The notes below the pieces were generated by a model. The model was not told the origin of the DNA, searched no databases, and saw nothing but the letters and a program-made list of their open reading frames with translations. Both the position numbers and the translations under genes were made by a program. 64,000 nucleotides of DNA from Serratia sp. Ag1. GTDB taxonomy: Bacteria; Pseudomonadota; Gammaproteobacteria; Enterobacterales; Enterobacteriaceae. Shown here in pieces: positions 52,938-62,468 of this stretch. Positions within the stretch are counted from its first letter, which is position 1. Each line of letters begins with the position of its first letter. The stretch is from positions 124,001-188,000 of the forward strand of contig NZ_JQEI01000016.1 in the NCBI RefSeq assembly GCF_000743355.1, in the 5' to 3' direction.

Positions 52938-53638
52938 TAAACCGGTAAATCAATCAGCAAAGCACGTAACGGCGATTCTGCCCGCAGGGTAAGGCGATGT
53001 TCCTCGTGGATAAACGCACCGTCTCCGCAGGTCAGTTTTTGGCTGTCATGATGTTCACCGTTGGCTGAAAGCGTGCCGTGGATCGATTGCAGGTAAGCGC
53101 GTGGCCCGTTCAGCGCCAGCGTTTGCTGCTCACCAGCTTGTAAATTCAGATGATGGATCCACACCTGTTGCCGCAGTTGCAGGCTGCCTTGCGCGCCATC
53201 GGGCGAAGCCAGCAATTGGTATGGCTGTGAGGGCAGATGCAAACGTTGTATCCGATCGTTGTTGCGCTCTGGGCAGGCATCTAACCACAGTTGCATTCGG
53301 GTGAGCGGTGTTGTGTTGCTGATATTCTGTTCGCTGTAACTGAGCCCGGCCTGAGTCGCGAACAGGAGTGCTTCTCCGGCAGCAGCGCGCACGGTGTGAC
53401 CATCGCTGTCGCGGTATTCGGCTTCCCCTTGCAGGATCAGATTCAGAATATCAACGTTAGGGTAAGTGCGTGGTTGGAATGAAGCACCGGGTGCCAGCAC
53501 TTCCTGATTCAACACGCGCAATGAGGCATAACCCATCAGCTTCGGATCAAAGTAATGCCCAAAGGAAAAGGTATAGCGAGCCTGCAGCCAACCAAAGTCA
53601 GCTTGCCCGCATTGTTGTGCTGTTCTGCATGTAATCAT
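52937..53638 (-). CDS. yhaK: Pirin-like bicupin YhaK
   Basis: YhaK is a cytoplasmic bicupin reported to be a marker of redox/nitrosative stress, with unclear activity. The 233-residue protein equals the E. coli length and carries the pirin block YTFSFGHYFDPKLMGYASLR and LAPGASFQPRTYPNVDILN. The LysR gene yhaJ starts divergently 109 bases away and may regulate it. Confidence 0.93.
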   Translation of the reverse strand: MITCRTAQQCGQADFGWLQARYTFSFGHYFDPKLMGYASLRVLNQEVLAPGASFQPRTYPNVDILNLILQGEAEYRDSDGHTVRAAAGEALLFATQAGLSYSEQNISNTTPLTRMQLWLDACPERNNDRIQRLHLPSQPYQLLASPDGAQGSLQLRQQVWIHHLNLQAGEQQTLALNGPRAYLQSIHGTLSANGEHHDSQKLTCGDGAFIHEEHRLTLRAESPLRALLIDLPV

Positions 53639-53747
53639 GGCAATCGGCTCTTTAAATATTCATAACTCAAATGGTAAGCATCTGGACGCCGGATTGTTAG
53701 CCAGTTAATCTGGTCGGCATATTCAAATTTCCTGAAAGAGAGATCCG

Positions 53748-54653
53748 ATGGCCAGAGATCGTGCATTAACGCTGGAAGCACTGAGGGTAATGGATGCGAT
53801 TGACCGCCGTGGCAGCTTTGCCGCCGCTGCCGATGAACTGGGGCGAGTGCCTTCAGCACTCAGCTATACCATGCAAAAACTGGAAGAAGAACTGGATGTG
53901 GTGTTGTTCGATCGTTCAGGGCATCGCACTAAGTTTACCAACGTCGGGCGGATGTTGCTGGAGCGCGGGCGTGTGTTGCTCGAAGCGGCGGATAAATTGA
54001 CCACCGACGCAGAAGCGTTGGCGCGCGGTTGGGAAACCCATCTGACCATTGTGAGTGAGGCGTTGTCACCAGCGGCTAAATTGTTCCCACTGATCGACAA
54101 ACTGGCGCTGAAGGCCAATACCCAGGTCTCGATCTTTACTGAGGTGCTGGCCGGTGCCTGGGAACGCCTGGAGCAGGGGCGTGCTGACATTGTTATCGCG
54201 CCGGATATGCACTTCCGTGCCTCATCAGAAATCAACACCCGCAAATTATACAAAGTGATGAGCGTTTATGTGGCGGCACCGGATCATCCGATCCATCAAG
54301 AGCCGGAGCCGTTGTCAGAAACCACGCGGGTGAAATATCGTGGTATTGCGGTGGCCGATACCGCGCGTGAACGGCCAGTGCTGACTGTGCAACTGCTGGA
54401 TAAGCAGCCGCGTCTGACGGTCAGTACGATTGAAGATAAACGCCGCGCTTTGCTGGCGGGTTTGGGGGTAGCGACCCTGCCGTACACCATGGTGGAAAAA
54501 GACATTGAAGCAGGGCGCTTGCGCGTGGTGGGGCCGGAATACAGCCGTGAAGTTGAAATTATCATGGCATGGCGGCGCGACAGCATGGGCGAGGCTAAAT
54601 CCTGGTTCCTGCGTGAGATCCCACGCCTGTTTGCCCGGCAGGACAATCAGTAA
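53748..54653 (+). CDS. yhaJ: LysR-family regulator YhaJ
   Basis: YhaJ is a LysR-type DNA-binding regulator. The 301-residue protein has the N-terminal winged helix-turn-helix (LEALRVMDAIDRRGSFAAAADELGRVPSALSYTMQKLEEELDV, about 8-50) and a LysR effector domain. In E. coli YhaJ responds to aromatic compounds; the neighbours yhaK and yqjG fit a quinone or aromatic stress role, by inference. Confidence 0.92.
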   Translation: MARDRALTLEALRVMDAIDRRGSFAAAADELGRVPSALSYTMQKLEEELDVVLFDRSGHRTKFTNVGRMLLERGRVLLEAADKLTTDAEALARGWETHLTIVSEALSPAAKLFPLIDKLALKANTQVSIFTEVLAGAWERLEQGRADIVIAPDMHFRASSEINTRKLYKVMSVYVAAPDHPIHQEPEPLSETTRVKYRGIAVADTARERPVLTVQLLDKQPRLTVSTIEDKRRALLAGLGVATLPYTMVEKDIEAGRLRVVGPEYSREVEIIMAWRRDSMGEAKSWFLREIPRLFARQDNQ

Positions 54654-54678
54654 CCACGCCAGTGGGCGGGGTTAAATG

Positions 54679-55665
54679 TTAACCAAAGTGCCGATCGCGC
54701 CCGTGCGGCGCATTCAGATCTTGCGCGGGCCCGACAGAAATAATGCCATGCGGGTTGATGGTGGCGTGGCTGCGGTAATAGTGATGGCGGATATGTGCCA
54801 GGTTAACTGTTTCCGCGATGCCCGGCATCTGATAGATATCGCGCAGAAGGCCATACAGATTAGGGTAATCGCTGATGCGGTACCGATCGCATTTGAAATG
54901 GGTGACATACACCGGATCGAAGCGCACCAGCGTAGTCCACAGGCGCAAATCCGCTTCGGTCAGGCGCTCGCCAGCCAGAAAGCGCTGTTGCCCCAGAATC
55001 TGCTCCAGCCGCTCCAAGGCAACAAACACCCCGTTTACGGCTTCATCATAAGCCTCTTGGCGGGTGGCAAAGCCCGCTTTGTAGACCCCGTTATTTACGC
55101 TGTCATAAATCCAGCCGTTCAGCTCGTCGATCTCGGTGCGTAATTCAACGGGATAATAATCACCTGCGCGCGCGCCCACGGCATCGAATGCACTGTTAAA
55201 CATGCGGATGATGTCGGCAGATTCATTGCTGACGAGGGTGTTTTGCTGTTTATCCCACAGTACGGGGACGGTGACACGCCCGCTGTAGTGCGGATCGGCT
55301 CGCAGATAAAGCTGATAGAGAAAGTCGTTATGATGCAGAGTGTCGCCCGTGGTGGCAGGAAAGTCTTTCCCAAAGGTCCAACCGTTTTCCCGCATCAGTG
55401 GATGAACAACGGAAACCGGAATGATCTGCTCCAGACCTTTCAGCTTGCGCATCAGCAGGGTGCGGTGTGCCCAAGGGCAGGCGAGGGAAACATAAAGATG
55501 GTAACGATTTTGCTCGGCTTTGAATCCCCCGTTCCCCTGTTCGCCGACCTTACCGTCTGCCGTAACCCAGTTACGGAACTGAGAGGTTGAACGCTTGAAA
55601 CGACCGCCGGTAGAGGTGGTGTCATACCAAGTGTCTTGCCAAACGCCATCAACGAGCTGGCCCAT
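54679..55665 (-). CDS. yqjG: Glutathionyl-hydroquinone reductase YqjG
   Basis: YqjG reduces glutathionyl-hydroquinones (Xi-class glutathione transferase). ATG 55665 (MGQLVDGVWQDTWYDTTSTG) gives 328 residues, the E. coli length. The catalytic Cys63 is in SLACPWAHRTL, with KLKGLEQIIPVSVVHPLM downstream. The helical domain holds DELNGWIYDSVNNGVYKAGF. Confidence 0.96.
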   Translation of the reverse strand: MGQLVDGVWQDTWYDTTSTGGRFKRSTSQFRNWVTADGKVGEQGNGGFKAEQNRYHLYVSLACPWAHRTLLMRKLKGLEQIIPVSVVHPLMRENGWTFGKDFPATTGDTLHHNDFLYQLYLRADPHYSGRVTVPVLWDKQQNTLVSNESADIIRMFNSAFDAVGARAGDYYPVELRTEIDELNGWIYDSVNNGVYKAGFATRQEAYDEAVNGVFVALERLEQILGQQRFLAGERLTEADLRLWTTLVRFDPVYVTHFKCDRYRISDYPNLYGLLRDIYQMPGIAETVNLAHIRHHYYRSHATINPHGIISVGPAQDLNAPHGRDRHFG

Positions 55666-55689
55666 GATGATCCTCTTCATTTGCTGTAT

Positions 55690-55728
55690 GAGAAAAGCCA
55701 AAGGCCCAGCAGAGTTCTGGGCCTTTGG
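55690..55728 (-). terminator. Intrinsic terminator of yqjF
   Basis: On the minus strand the 12-bp perfect stem of CCAAAGGCCCAG (55698-55709) and CTGGGCCTTTGG (55717-55728) is followed by CTTTTCTC. It separates yqjF from yqjG. Confidence 0.75.
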
Positions 55729-55740
55729 AGAGAGTTCAGC

Positions 55741-56136
55741 TTACCATTTTTTGTTCAGAATACGGTCGATGCTGAAGGCGCCGGGGCCTGCGACGGCCAG
55801 CACGATGTAGCCACCAGCAATAGTCAGGTTTTTCATGAACATCAGTTGGTTGACACCTTCGGCAAAGTTAGTATGGAATAACAGTGCGGTCAGAATGGTG
55901 AAACCGGCGGTGAACAGTGCCACGGTGCGGGTCAGGAAGCCGAACAGAATCGCCAGACCGCCGCCAAGCTCCAGCAGAATGGTCAATGGCAGTAGAAAAC
56001 CAGGTACACCCATTGCTTGCATGTATTGTTGGGTGCCAGCATAGGCATCACCCATTTTGCCGTAGCCTGCCACGATAAACAGGATTGGCATCAAAATACG
56101 TGCAACCAGCAAGCCTGCATCTTCTAATTTTTTCAT
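55741..56136 (-). CDS. yqjF: DoxX-family inner-membrane protein YqjF
   Basis: The 131-residue protein (start MKKLEDAGLLVARILMPILF, GGAG upstream) has four membrane helices in the DoxX/SURF4-like arrangement, including LLPLTILLELGGGLAILFGF and LFTAGFTILTALLFHTNFAEG. Function is not established; DoxX-like proteins are linked to redox reactions at the membrane, which fits the yqjG neighbour. Confidence 0.92.
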   Translation of the reverse strand: MKKLEDAGLLVARILMPILFIVAGYGKMGDAYAGTQQYMQAMGVPGFLLPLTILLELGGGLAILFGFLTRTVALFTAGFTILTALLFHTNFAEGVNQLMFMKNLTIAGGYIVLAVAGPGAFSIDRILNKKW

Positions 56137-56413
56137 CATTAACTCCAAAAGTCATTTTGTTCGCCAATCTAGGCATCTGTTCGGCCAGACAGCGTTATGC
56201 TGACGATGGCCTGTTGATGAAATTAATAGTAGACGAGAATGATTGCTGTTGTTAGCAAGTAAATCTGTCAGATTTTTTCAAAAAAATTGAATTTCTCGAC
56301 CATCATTAAAATACAATGAATCAGGACGTTGCCATGCCTTTGGTCGCCAACGCGTAAAATTTGTGCAGAATCCGCGCTTTTACCCTGGGATAGTTGAACG
56401 AGTGGTGAAGGGT

Positions 56414-56701
56414 TTACTTGGCGGGGAAGGCTTTCCGGAGCAAACGAACCGTGCTCCAAACGCCCAACGCACGGCGTGACCAACGGATAAATTTGCCGGG
56501 ATGGCGGATGCCGTACAGAGCAACCATGCTGGAAGCAATAGCCACGTATTTACGCAGGCTGGCCAGCGTTTGCCAGCCTTGATCGAGATATTCGGTCTTG
56601 TCCAACCAGAGAGCTTTATTCGCTGCCAGATCCTGGCGCTGTTGCTGGATCTGCTGAATCAACTGCTGTTTTTTCCATTCACGGTACTGGCGGCGATTCA
56701 T
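56414..56701 (-). CDS. yqjK: YqjK-like conserved protein
   Basis: A 95-residue protein with a glutamine- and arginine-rich N-terminal helix (REWKKQQLIQQIQQQRQDL) and a weakly hydrophobic segment (YVAIASSMVALYGIRHPGKF). It matches the YqjK family of E. coli in size and position. Its start overlaps the yqjE end by 23 bases. The 277 bases between it and yqjF hold nothing recognisable. Confidence 0.88.
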   Translation of the reverse strand: MNRRQYREWKKQQLIQQIQQQRQDLAANKALWLDKTEYLDQGWQTLASLRKYVAIASSMVALYGIRHPGKFIRWSRRALGVWSTVRLLRKAFPAK

Positions 56702-57098
56702 TATTCCCCTCCAGCGCGGAGCGATCCAGTTTCAGTTGCCTGCGTGACGCGCTTAACAGTGTCGAACGGCGAGCCTTAGCCAGGGTCCAGATAACCCCCA
56801 CAATCGCCAGAAACAGTAAGATGGCGGTGGTGGTGCCTAGTGCGATCAGGCGATAAACAGGGTCAATGGCCCAAAAAATCAGCAATAACAGGCTCATCAG
56901 ACCAAAAGCGGTGAATAGCAGGGTGATCCCCGCCATTAACAGTAACTGAACGAGGTTGGCTTTCTCCTCTTCCAGTTCGATAACGGCCAGGCGCACGCGC
57001 GTTTCCACCATGTTGACCAGAATGGTGAGGATGCGCTGGCCGATATCCAGAAGCCCTTTAGCGGGCCCCTGGGTGCGAGTTTTCGGTTGTTCGCTCAT
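56679..57098 (-). CDS. yqjE: Inner-membrane phage-holin-like protein YqjE
   Basis: From ATG 57098 (MSEQPKTRTQGPAKGLLDIG) the protein has 139 residues and two membrane helices (LVQLLLMAGITLLFTAFGLM, then LIALGTTTAILLFLAIVGVIW). It belongs to the YqjE holin-like superfamily (function unknown). It starts 2 bases after the yqjD stop. Confidence 0.9.
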   Translation of the reverse strand: MSEQPKTRTQGPAKGLLDIGQRILTILVNMVETRVRLAVIELEEEKANLVQLLLMAGITLLFTAFGLMSLLLLIFWAIDPVYRLIALGTTTAILLFLAIVGVIWTLAKARRSTLLSASRRQLKLDRSALEGNNESPPVP

Positions 57099-57100
57099 CA

Positions 57101-57406
57101 TCAACGGCGCGCAAGCAGAACGCCTAACACAATGCCTACCGCAGCACCAATACCGACACCGGTCCACGGGTTTTCACGCACATAATCGTCTGCCTGGCAG
57201 GCCATCTGTTTGGTTTGATGAGCCAGTTTATCGCCCGCATCACTCAGGCGAGCGCGAGTATCTTTCAGCGTGTTTTCTGCTTTGGTGCGTAGTTTATCCA
57301 GCTCAGCTTTAGATTTATCGGTAGAAGAGTTCAGCACTTCTTCCAACGTATCGGCCAGCGACTTCAGTTCAGCGCGTAAGTTTTCTGCATTTGAATCTTG
57401 TGCCAT
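57101..57406 (-). CDS. yqjD: Membrane-anchored ribosome-binding protein YqjD (DUF883/ElaB family)
   Basis: YqjD anchors stationary-phase ribosomes to the inner membrane in E. coli. The 101-residue protein has a helical N-terminal part (NLRAELKSLADTLEEVLNSS) and the C-terminal membrane segment YVRENPWTGVGIGAAVGIVL ending in ARR. Same length as E. coli YqjD; the yqjDEK order is conserved. Confidence 0.93.
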   Translation of the reverse strand: MAQDSNAENLRAELKSLADTLEEVLNSSTDKSKAELDKLRTKAENTLKDTRARLSDAGDKLAHQTKQMACQADDYVRENPWTGVGIGAAVGIVLGVLLARR

Positions 57407-57566
57407 TTCGATAACTCCTTAACGTCGACAGACCTCCAACATAGCGGATTTATTCGTTGGAGCAAAGGGCTTATGTCTGGTTGATATCACTGACCTATAA
57501 CGTGAAAGGCTGCAAAAATCCCGCCATAGCTGGGCTCTTATCGATAAATCCGCTGGTGTAAAAAAA

Positions 57567-57941
57567 TTATTCCGCCTGAGCTGCCTTCAGCTCGGCTTGT
57601 GCTTCGGCCAGTTTTTGCTGCTTTTTGGCAACTTTTTCCGCTTTGCCTGTTTGCCGAGCAGCTTGCAGTTCTTGCTCACGCTCGGTGACTTTTCTTTTTT
57701 TATCAGCAATTTTCTGTTGGCGATCTGCTGCCAATCCGGTGTCTGTACAATGGGTTTGCACTTCGCTTAACGCTTTTTCCAAGCCCTGTACGCGGTAAGT
57801 GTTACCGTATCGCTTGGCGTAATCAATCTGCGTTTGAATCGCCTGTGCTTTTTGAGCACAACTGCTGTTATTAGTGGCCGAAGAGAGAGCCGAATAGGCC
57901 AGAAGGGGAATTGCCAGTAAGAGAGCGTGACGTATTTTCAT
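57567..57941 (-). CDS. yqjC: Periplasmic DUF1090 protein YqjC
   Basis: ATG 57941 (MKIRHALLLAIPLLAYSALS) with GGAA upstream gives 124 residues; the frame can be extended to a TTG nine bases earlier. It has a signal peptide, then a cysteine pair (SSCAQKAQAIQTQIDYAKRYGN; CTDTGLAADRQQK) and a charged coiled-coil tail of K/Q/E repeats (QKLAEAQAELKAAQAE). Function unknown. Confidence 0.9.
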   Translation of the reverse strand: MKIRHALLLAIPLLAYSALSSATNNSSCAQKAQAIQTQIDYAKRYGNTYRVQGLEKALSEVQTHCTDTGLAADRQQKIADKKRKVTEREQELQAARQTGKAEKVAKKQQKLAEAQAELKAAQAE

Positions 57942-57982
57942 GACATTCAATTCCTTATTGGGAGGGGCTTCCTGCCGCCAGT

Positions 57983-58017
57983 GGCTATATAAATAGCCGA
58001 TAATCCTCAGTGAGGAT
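57983..58017. repeat. Two adjacent small hairpins between mzrA and yqjC
   Basis: GGCTATATAAATAGCC (57983-57998) and ATCCTCAGTGAGGAT (58003-58017) are perfect palindromic hairpins side by side. They may limit read-through from yqjA-mzrA into yqjC, though no T-run follows. Confidence 0.45.
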
Positions 58018-58073
58018 CGGCAGAGATGGCGGGTTAATCAACCCAATAGAATAACCCTTTTAGTAGCAGAGAA

Positions 58074-58448
58074 TTATCCTAAATTGAACGGGGCGCGAGC
58101 AAACTTGTGCACCCAATGGCTGGGTGCTGGGGATTCGCTTAGCGCTATGATATAGCCGGGGGGAAGAATGGTTTGCAAGGTTTCACGCGCCAACAATTGT
58201 TGCTCATGGGAATCCAGACGGATCACCAAACCGTTGCCATCGGGGGTAATGCTTTTGATGCGGATACCGCGTTCATCCAGACGCTGATAGACATAAAAAC
58301 CGTCTGGCAACGACTGGCCCTGATCGGGGGCATGAATACGCAGTTCGCTTTCCGTGCGTACCATATAGGGCGCGAGTGCCGTGACCAAGGCCAGCAAAAC
58401 CAGTGCGCTGACCAAGGTGTATTGCCAACGTGGACGCTTGGCGTTCAC
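58074..58448 (-). CDS. mzrA: EnvZ modulator MzrA
   Basis: MzrA is a small inner-membrane protein that binds EnvZ and links sigma-E/Cpx stress to EnvZ-OmpR. I prefer the GTG at 58448, which overlaps the yqjA stop (GTGA) and has GGAAAGG just upstream. It gives 124 residues, near the E. coli 127. A longer GTG start at 58493 would give 139. One membrane helix ([20 protein letters not shown]) is followed by the periplasmic domain [20 protein letters not shown]. Confidence 0.88.
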   Translation of the reverse strand: MNAKRPRWQYTLVSALVLLALVTALAPYMVRTESELRIHAPDQGQSLPDGFYVYQRLDERGIRIKSITPDGNGLVIRLDSHEQQLLARETLQTILPPGYIIALSESPAPSHWVHKFARAPFNLG

Positions 58449-59125
58449 ACGCCCTTTCCCTGACCTGGATTGCCTGAACGCTTCTTGCGCCACAGTACCA
58501 CCAGTGAACCGATCAGCCCGACGACCAGCAATACCAGCGGCAGCATCATCAGGCCAAACATCAGTTGATCTTCATACTTGCGGAACATCGGGGTTTTACC
58601 CAGAGCGAAGCCGACGGAGACCAGGATCAAAACCCACAGTAGGCCGCTGATCCAGTTGAAGACCTGGAAGCGGGTATTGCTCAGGCCGGACAGGCCAGCG
58701 ATGGTTGGCAACAGGGTTCGTACGAAAGCCAGGAAACGCCCGATCAGCAGCGCCGATAGCCCGTGGCGGTGGAACAGTTGGTGTGCTCGCTGGTGATAGT
58801 GAGCGGGCAGGTGTGAAAGCCAACTCTGCACCGTTCGCGTATTCCCCAGCCATCGGCCCTGGATGTAACTGACCCAGCACCCCAGGCTGGCGGCGGTAGT
58901 CAGGATAAAAATTGTTACCGGGAAATTCATGGTGCCTTTTGCGACCAGAACACCCACCAGGATCAGCAGGCTGTCACCCGGCAGGAAGGCTGCGGGCAAC
59001 AGACCATTTTCCAGAAATAAAATCATGAACAGCAGGACATAGAGCGTCCAGACCAGCGAAGGGTTAGCCAGCGTTTCGAAGTCTTGCTGCCATAAGGCGT
59101 CCAACAATTGCTTAATGATATCCAT
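58445..59125 (-). CDS. yqjA: DedA-family membrane transporter YqjA
   Basis: YqjA is a DedA/SNARE-associated family membrane protein needed for pH and drug tolerance; DedA proteins include undecaprenyl-phosphate translocases. The 226-residue protein has the DedA signatures [20 protein letters not shown] and [21 protein letters not shown] (basic residue in helix). Overlaps mzrA. Confidence 0.94.
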   Translation of the reverse strand: MDIIKQLLDALWQQDFETLANPSLVWTLYVLLFMILFLENGLLPAAFLPGDSLLILVGVLVAKGTMNFPVTIFILTTAASLGCWVSYIQGRWLGNTRTVQSWLSHLPAHYHQRAHQLFHRHGLSALLIGRFLAFVRTLLPTIAGLSGLSNTRFQVFNWISGLLWVLILVSVGFALGKTPMFRKYEDQLMFGLMMLPLVLLVVGLIGSLVVLWRKKRSGNPGQGKGV

Positions 59126-59252
59126 CCGGTGTTCCTAAAACGTCATTGTTTGCTTTATTCAGCGCTGGGGCGCGGTGAGCGGAAACCCAGTGTGCTGATA
59201 GTGATGAAACGGTGTTGCTTTATTCGTTAGTTCTAATGGATGCGACACCGGG

Positions 59253-59696
59253 TCATAAGTGATAAGTCACTGAACCACGGTAAAGAATATTGCTATCTTT
59301 CCAGCCACTGATTCTGCTTTGCTGCTGGGAGGAGTGCAGGGCCCAGTTGATTTGCGCAAGCCAGTTCGGTGCAGGTGAGTCTGCCTGCCGCTGAGGCTTG
59401 GTATTACTGTCTGCGCCCGTCGCTAAAGTATAGGTTGGAACTTGCTGTGCGGGAGAAAGCAATGAGCTGGAGAAGGGCTGAACCCGTGGCAATAACAGCA
59501 GCAATTTGCCAGGGGCTTTACGACGTAGCTCCGCCCGAGAGGGGGAAACCGGGTCGTCAGGAGAAAGCTGTGGCCTATCAGAAAATGCCAGAGAAACTAA
59601 CGCTTTGGCTGTGGTTTGTTCTGCATAGAGATTTTCGCCGGAAACCGAGCTGGCCCAGCAAAAAAGAGCAATAAGCATGGCAAACAACCAGCGCAT
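59253..59696 (-). CDS. Hypothetical secreted protein
   Basis: I do not recognise this 147-residue protein. From ATG 59696 it begins with a signal peptide (MRWLFAMLIALFCWASSVSG, cut before ENLYAEQ). The middle is proline- and serine-rich and probably disordered. The C-terminus (QINWALHSSQQQSR, then NILYRGSVTYHL) has alternating polar and hydrophobic residues ending in Y-H-L, like a short beta-hairpin. It sits between yqjA and exuR and has no clear operon partner. Confidence 0.6.
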   Translation of the reverse strand: MRWLFAMLIALFCWASSVSGENLYAEQTTAKALVSLAFSDRPQLSPDDPVSPSRAELRRKAPGKLLLLLPRVQPFSSSLLSPAQQVPTYTLATGADSNTKPQRQADSPAPNWLAQINWALHSSQQQSRISGWKDSNILYRGSVTYHL

Positions 59697-59877
59697 GTAT
59701 TCGCGTTCCGCCCCCAAGCCAGTAGGTAAAAAAGTGGTCTAATTCTACCAAAATAGCATGATTGGCAACAGGGAAATCTGCATCACGATCAGTGAAATGT
59801 CGTGTAGCAGGCACCAGGAGCGGCATCGATTCAGCCGATTTTACATTACCTGACAATACCTGCCGTTTGGTGAGCCG

Positions 59878-60654
59878 CTATTTGTTGCCAGCGGCAACGT
59901 TTTCCAGATGGACTACCGGGTTCTCTGCAAACAGGTAGCGATCGGCATTGTATTCAAAATCGTCGGTGGTGGCGTTGAACAGCATCTGCTTGGTATTTTC
60001 CAGGTGCTGCCACATTGCCAGCTTGGCGGCGTGGGGATCTTTGCGGATCAACGCCTTGAGGATCTCGTCGTGATCGTCACACCAACTGGCGATTGAGCGA
60101 GCGTCAATATGCTCATGCAGTTTGATCCAGTAAGGGTTGCTCACCCTCTGCACCCACATTTTTTCGACAATCGTTGCCATCGCGGTGTTTTGGGTGGCCA
60201 ACGCCACCTGAACGTGGAATTTGAGATCCCAATCAGAGTCGCGGAAGCGATCCTCTTTGCGTGCCTGTTCCTGGATCTCCATCAGGTTAACGATATCCTG
60301 TTTGGTCACCTGAGTGGCGGCGAATTCGGCGATGTTGCTTTCGATGAGCTGGCGCGCCTGCAGCAGCTCAAAAGGCCCAGCGGTGGCAAATTCGAGGCTA
60401 TCGCCCGGTATCACCAGGTTTTTCTGCTGGTTGGAGATGACGTGGATCCCAGAGCCTTTGCGTACTTCGACATAGCCTTCAACTTCCAGCATGATAATCG
60501 CTTCGCGCACTACGGTGCGGCTGACGTTCATTTCTTCAGCGATATAGCGCTCCGCTGGCAGCTTATCACCCACCGGATAGACCCCGCTTTCAACGCGTTG
60601 TTTGAGCTCGGCGGCCAATTGCTGATAAAGGCGTCTGGTTTCAGTGAATTCCAT
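59878..60654 (-). CDS. exuR: Hexuronate regulon repressor ExuR (GntR family)
   Basis: ExuR represses galacturonate and glucuronate genes until the inducer binds. ATG 60654 ([20 protein letters not shown]) gives 258 residues as in E. coli; the 64 upstream codons are not coding. The GntR winged helix ([25 protein letters not shown], about 29-53) precedes the FadR-type C-terminal domain ([15 protein letters not shown]). A candidate self-operator lies at 60693. Confidence 0.96.
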   Translation of the reverse strand: MEFTETRRLYQQLAAELKQRVESGVYPVGDKLPAERYIAEEMNVSRTVVREAIIMLEVEGYVEVRKGSGIHVISNQQKNLVIPGDSLEFATAGPFELLQARQLIESNIAEFAATQVTKQDIVNLMEIQEQARKEDRFRDSDWDLKFHVQVALATQNTAMATIVEKMWVQRVSNPYWIKLHEHIDARSIASWCDDHDEILKALIRKDPHAAKLAMWQHLENTKQMLFNATTDDFEYNADRYLFAENPVVHLENVAAGNK

Positions 60655-60692
60655 AGTGAATACTCTGTGGTAGGAAGGCTCGGTGCCATAGT

Positions 60693-60708
60693 ACTTGTTA
60701 TACCACTT
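60693..60708. promoter_or_regulatory. Candidate ExuR operator upstream of exuR
   Basis: ACTTGTTATACCACTT shares the core ACTTGTnATAC with 62232-62248 and resembles 62403-62418 in reverse complement. It lies 39 bases before the exuR start. Confidence 0.45.
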
Positions 60709-60738
60709 ATCCACTATTGCTGCCAGTAGCGCACTGGT

Positions 60739-60763
60739 GGAAAACCCGGCACAAGGCCGGGTT
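60739..60763 (-). terminator. Intrinsic terminator of exuT
   Basis: On the minus strand the stem of AACCCGGC (60743-60750) and GCCGGGTT (60756-60763) is followed by TTTTCC, 7 bases after the exuT stop. Confidence 0.75.
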
Positions 60764-60770
60764 GCTGAGG

Positions 60771-62069
60771 TTAACTGTTGGCGTTTGCTGTTTGTAAAGG
60801 GGTTGGTGGGGGTTCGACTGCGGGTCGGTTTTGCAGTACGGTCCAAATCACAATTGCCCCGAGAATATCGAACACCGACAGCGCAGCAAATAACGGGCTG
60901 AAGCCCAGAGTATCTGCCAGAGCGCCCACGACCAGAGCGAACATGGTACTTGCCGTCCAGGCAGCCATGCCGGTCAGGCCGTTAGCGGTGGCCACCTCGT
61001 TACGGCCAAACACGTCTGAGGAAAGAGTAATCAGCGCACCAGACAGCGACTGGTGGGCAAAACCGCCGACGCACAACAGAGCGATAGCGGCATATGGGCT
61101 GGTGAATAAACCGATCATCCCCGGGCCAATCATCAGTACCGCGCCCATAGTCACCACCAGTTTGCGTGACACGATCAGGTTCACTTTAAAATGTTTCTGG
61201 AAGAACGGCGGCAAGTAGCCCCCCACGATGCAGCCGAGATCGGCAAACAGCATCGGCATCCAGGCGAACATGGCAATTTCTTTCAGGTTAAAGCCGTAAG
61301 CTTTGAACATGAACAGCGGGATCCAGGCGTTGAAGGTCCCCCAGGCCGGTTCAGCCAAAAAGCGTGGCAGTGCGATGCCCCAGAACTGCCGGTTACGCAC
61401 GATCTGCCAGGCAGACATTTTTTTGGCATTACTGGTTTGGTGCTGGGCTTCTTGCCCATCGAGAATATAAGTACGCTCTTCACTGCTGAGTTTTTTCTGG
61501 TCTTTCGGGTGTTTATAGAAAATCAGCCAGCAGATGGCCCAGATCAGGCTCAGTATCCCGACGATGATGAACGCCAGCTCCCAACTGTGGGCGACAATCG
61601 CCCACACCACCAAAGGCGGAGCAAGCATGCCACCGATGGAGGAACCGACGTTAAAGTAACCCACGGCGATCGAGCGCTCTTTGGCAGGAAACCACTCACT
61701 GGTGGCTTTCAGGCCCGCAGGGATCATGGCGGCTTCAGCCATCCCTACTGCACCACGGGCCATGGCCAGGCCGCCCCAGCTATTAGCCAGAGCGGTGCCC
61801 ATACAGAACAAGGCCCACAGAATGGCAAACATCGCATAACCGATCTTGGTGCCGAGCACATCCAGTATGTAACCGGCGACGGGTTGCATGACGGTATAAC
61901 AGGCGGAATAAGCGGCAACAATATAGGAATATTGCTGGGTGGTGATATGCAGCGTGCCTTCCAGTGTGGGGGCCGCGACAGCCATTGCGTTACGGGTCAG
62001 ATAACCGAGTACGGTACCGATGGTCACCAAACCGATCATGTACCAGCGTAACCCTTTAATTTTACGCAT
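60771..62069 (-). CDS. exuT: Hexuronate transporter ExuT (MFS)
   Basis: ExuT imports galacturonate and glucuronate with protons. ATG 62069 ([20 protein letters not shown]) with GGGAGAAG upstream gives 432 residues. Twelve membrane helices are expected; the phthalate/anion-cation symporter signatures [19 protein letters not shown] and [21 protein letters not shown] are visible. The upstream 41-codon extension is leader. Confidence 0.96.
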   Translation of the reverse strand: MRKIKGLRWYMIGLVTIGTVLGYLTRNAMAVAAPTLEGTLHITTQQYSYIVAAYSACYTVMQPVAGYILDVLGTKIGYAMFAILWALFCMGTALANSWGGLAMARGAVGMAEAAMIPAGLKATSEWFPAKERSIAVGYFNVGSSIGGMLAPPLVVWAIVAHSWELAFIIVGILSLIWAICWLIFYKHPKDQKKLSSEERTYILDGQEAQHQTSNAKKMSAWQIVRNRQFWGIALPRFLAEPAWGTFNAWIPLFMFKAYGFNLKEIAMFAWMPMLFADLGCIVGGYLPPFFQKHFKVNLIVSRKLVVTMGAVLMIGPGMIGLFTSPYAAIALLCVGGFAHQSLSGALITLSSDVFGRNEVATANGLTGMAAWTASTMFALVVGALADTLGFSPLFAALSVFDILGAIVIWTVLQNRPAVEPPPTPLQTANANS

Positions 62070-62231
62070 CCAAAACTTCTCCCAATCTTGAAATTTCTGC
62101 CACCGGTAAACCCGTGGCGTTTCATGTGGTGATTCCCTTTCATTCGTGTTTGCCAGTCTTCCTGTCACCGGCATCCCCCCTGCACAAGCCATAGTGAACT
62201 GTTGAAAAAGAGTGCGGGGTGATGAGACAAT

Positions 62232-62248
62232 AACTTGTCATACAGGTT
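62232..62248. promoter_or_regulatory. Candidate ExuR operator between exuT and uxaC
   Basis: AACTTGTCATACAGGTT is a near-perfect palindrome (one mismatch between the arms AACTTGT and ACAGGTT). It is 163 bases upstream of exuT. Confidence 0.45.
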
Positions 62249-62402
62249 TGAAAGTTGAGTGATATCACAAAAGCTGAGAATCAATTGGGCAATAATAGAT
62301 TGCAAATTGTTACACCAGTTCGGTGAGGTTTTGTCGATAAAATGTGCTCAAGGCGACGCTTTTACGGGTACTGCAGGCGAAAAATGACTGGACGCTGGAT
62401 TA

Positions 62403-62418
62403 AATTGGTGTGATAACT
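62403..62418. promoter_or_regulatory. Candidate ExuR operator upstream of uxaC
   Basis: AATTGGTGTGATAACT, in reverse complement, agrees with the exuR-upstream box at 11 of 16 positions. It is 50 bases before the uxaC start. The rest of the 399-base exuT-uxaC gap shows no gene. Confidence 0.4.
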
Positions 62419-62468
62419 TTTCCGAATTAACCGCAAGGCTAGCCAAGAAACAAGGTGAGGAACCCGAT

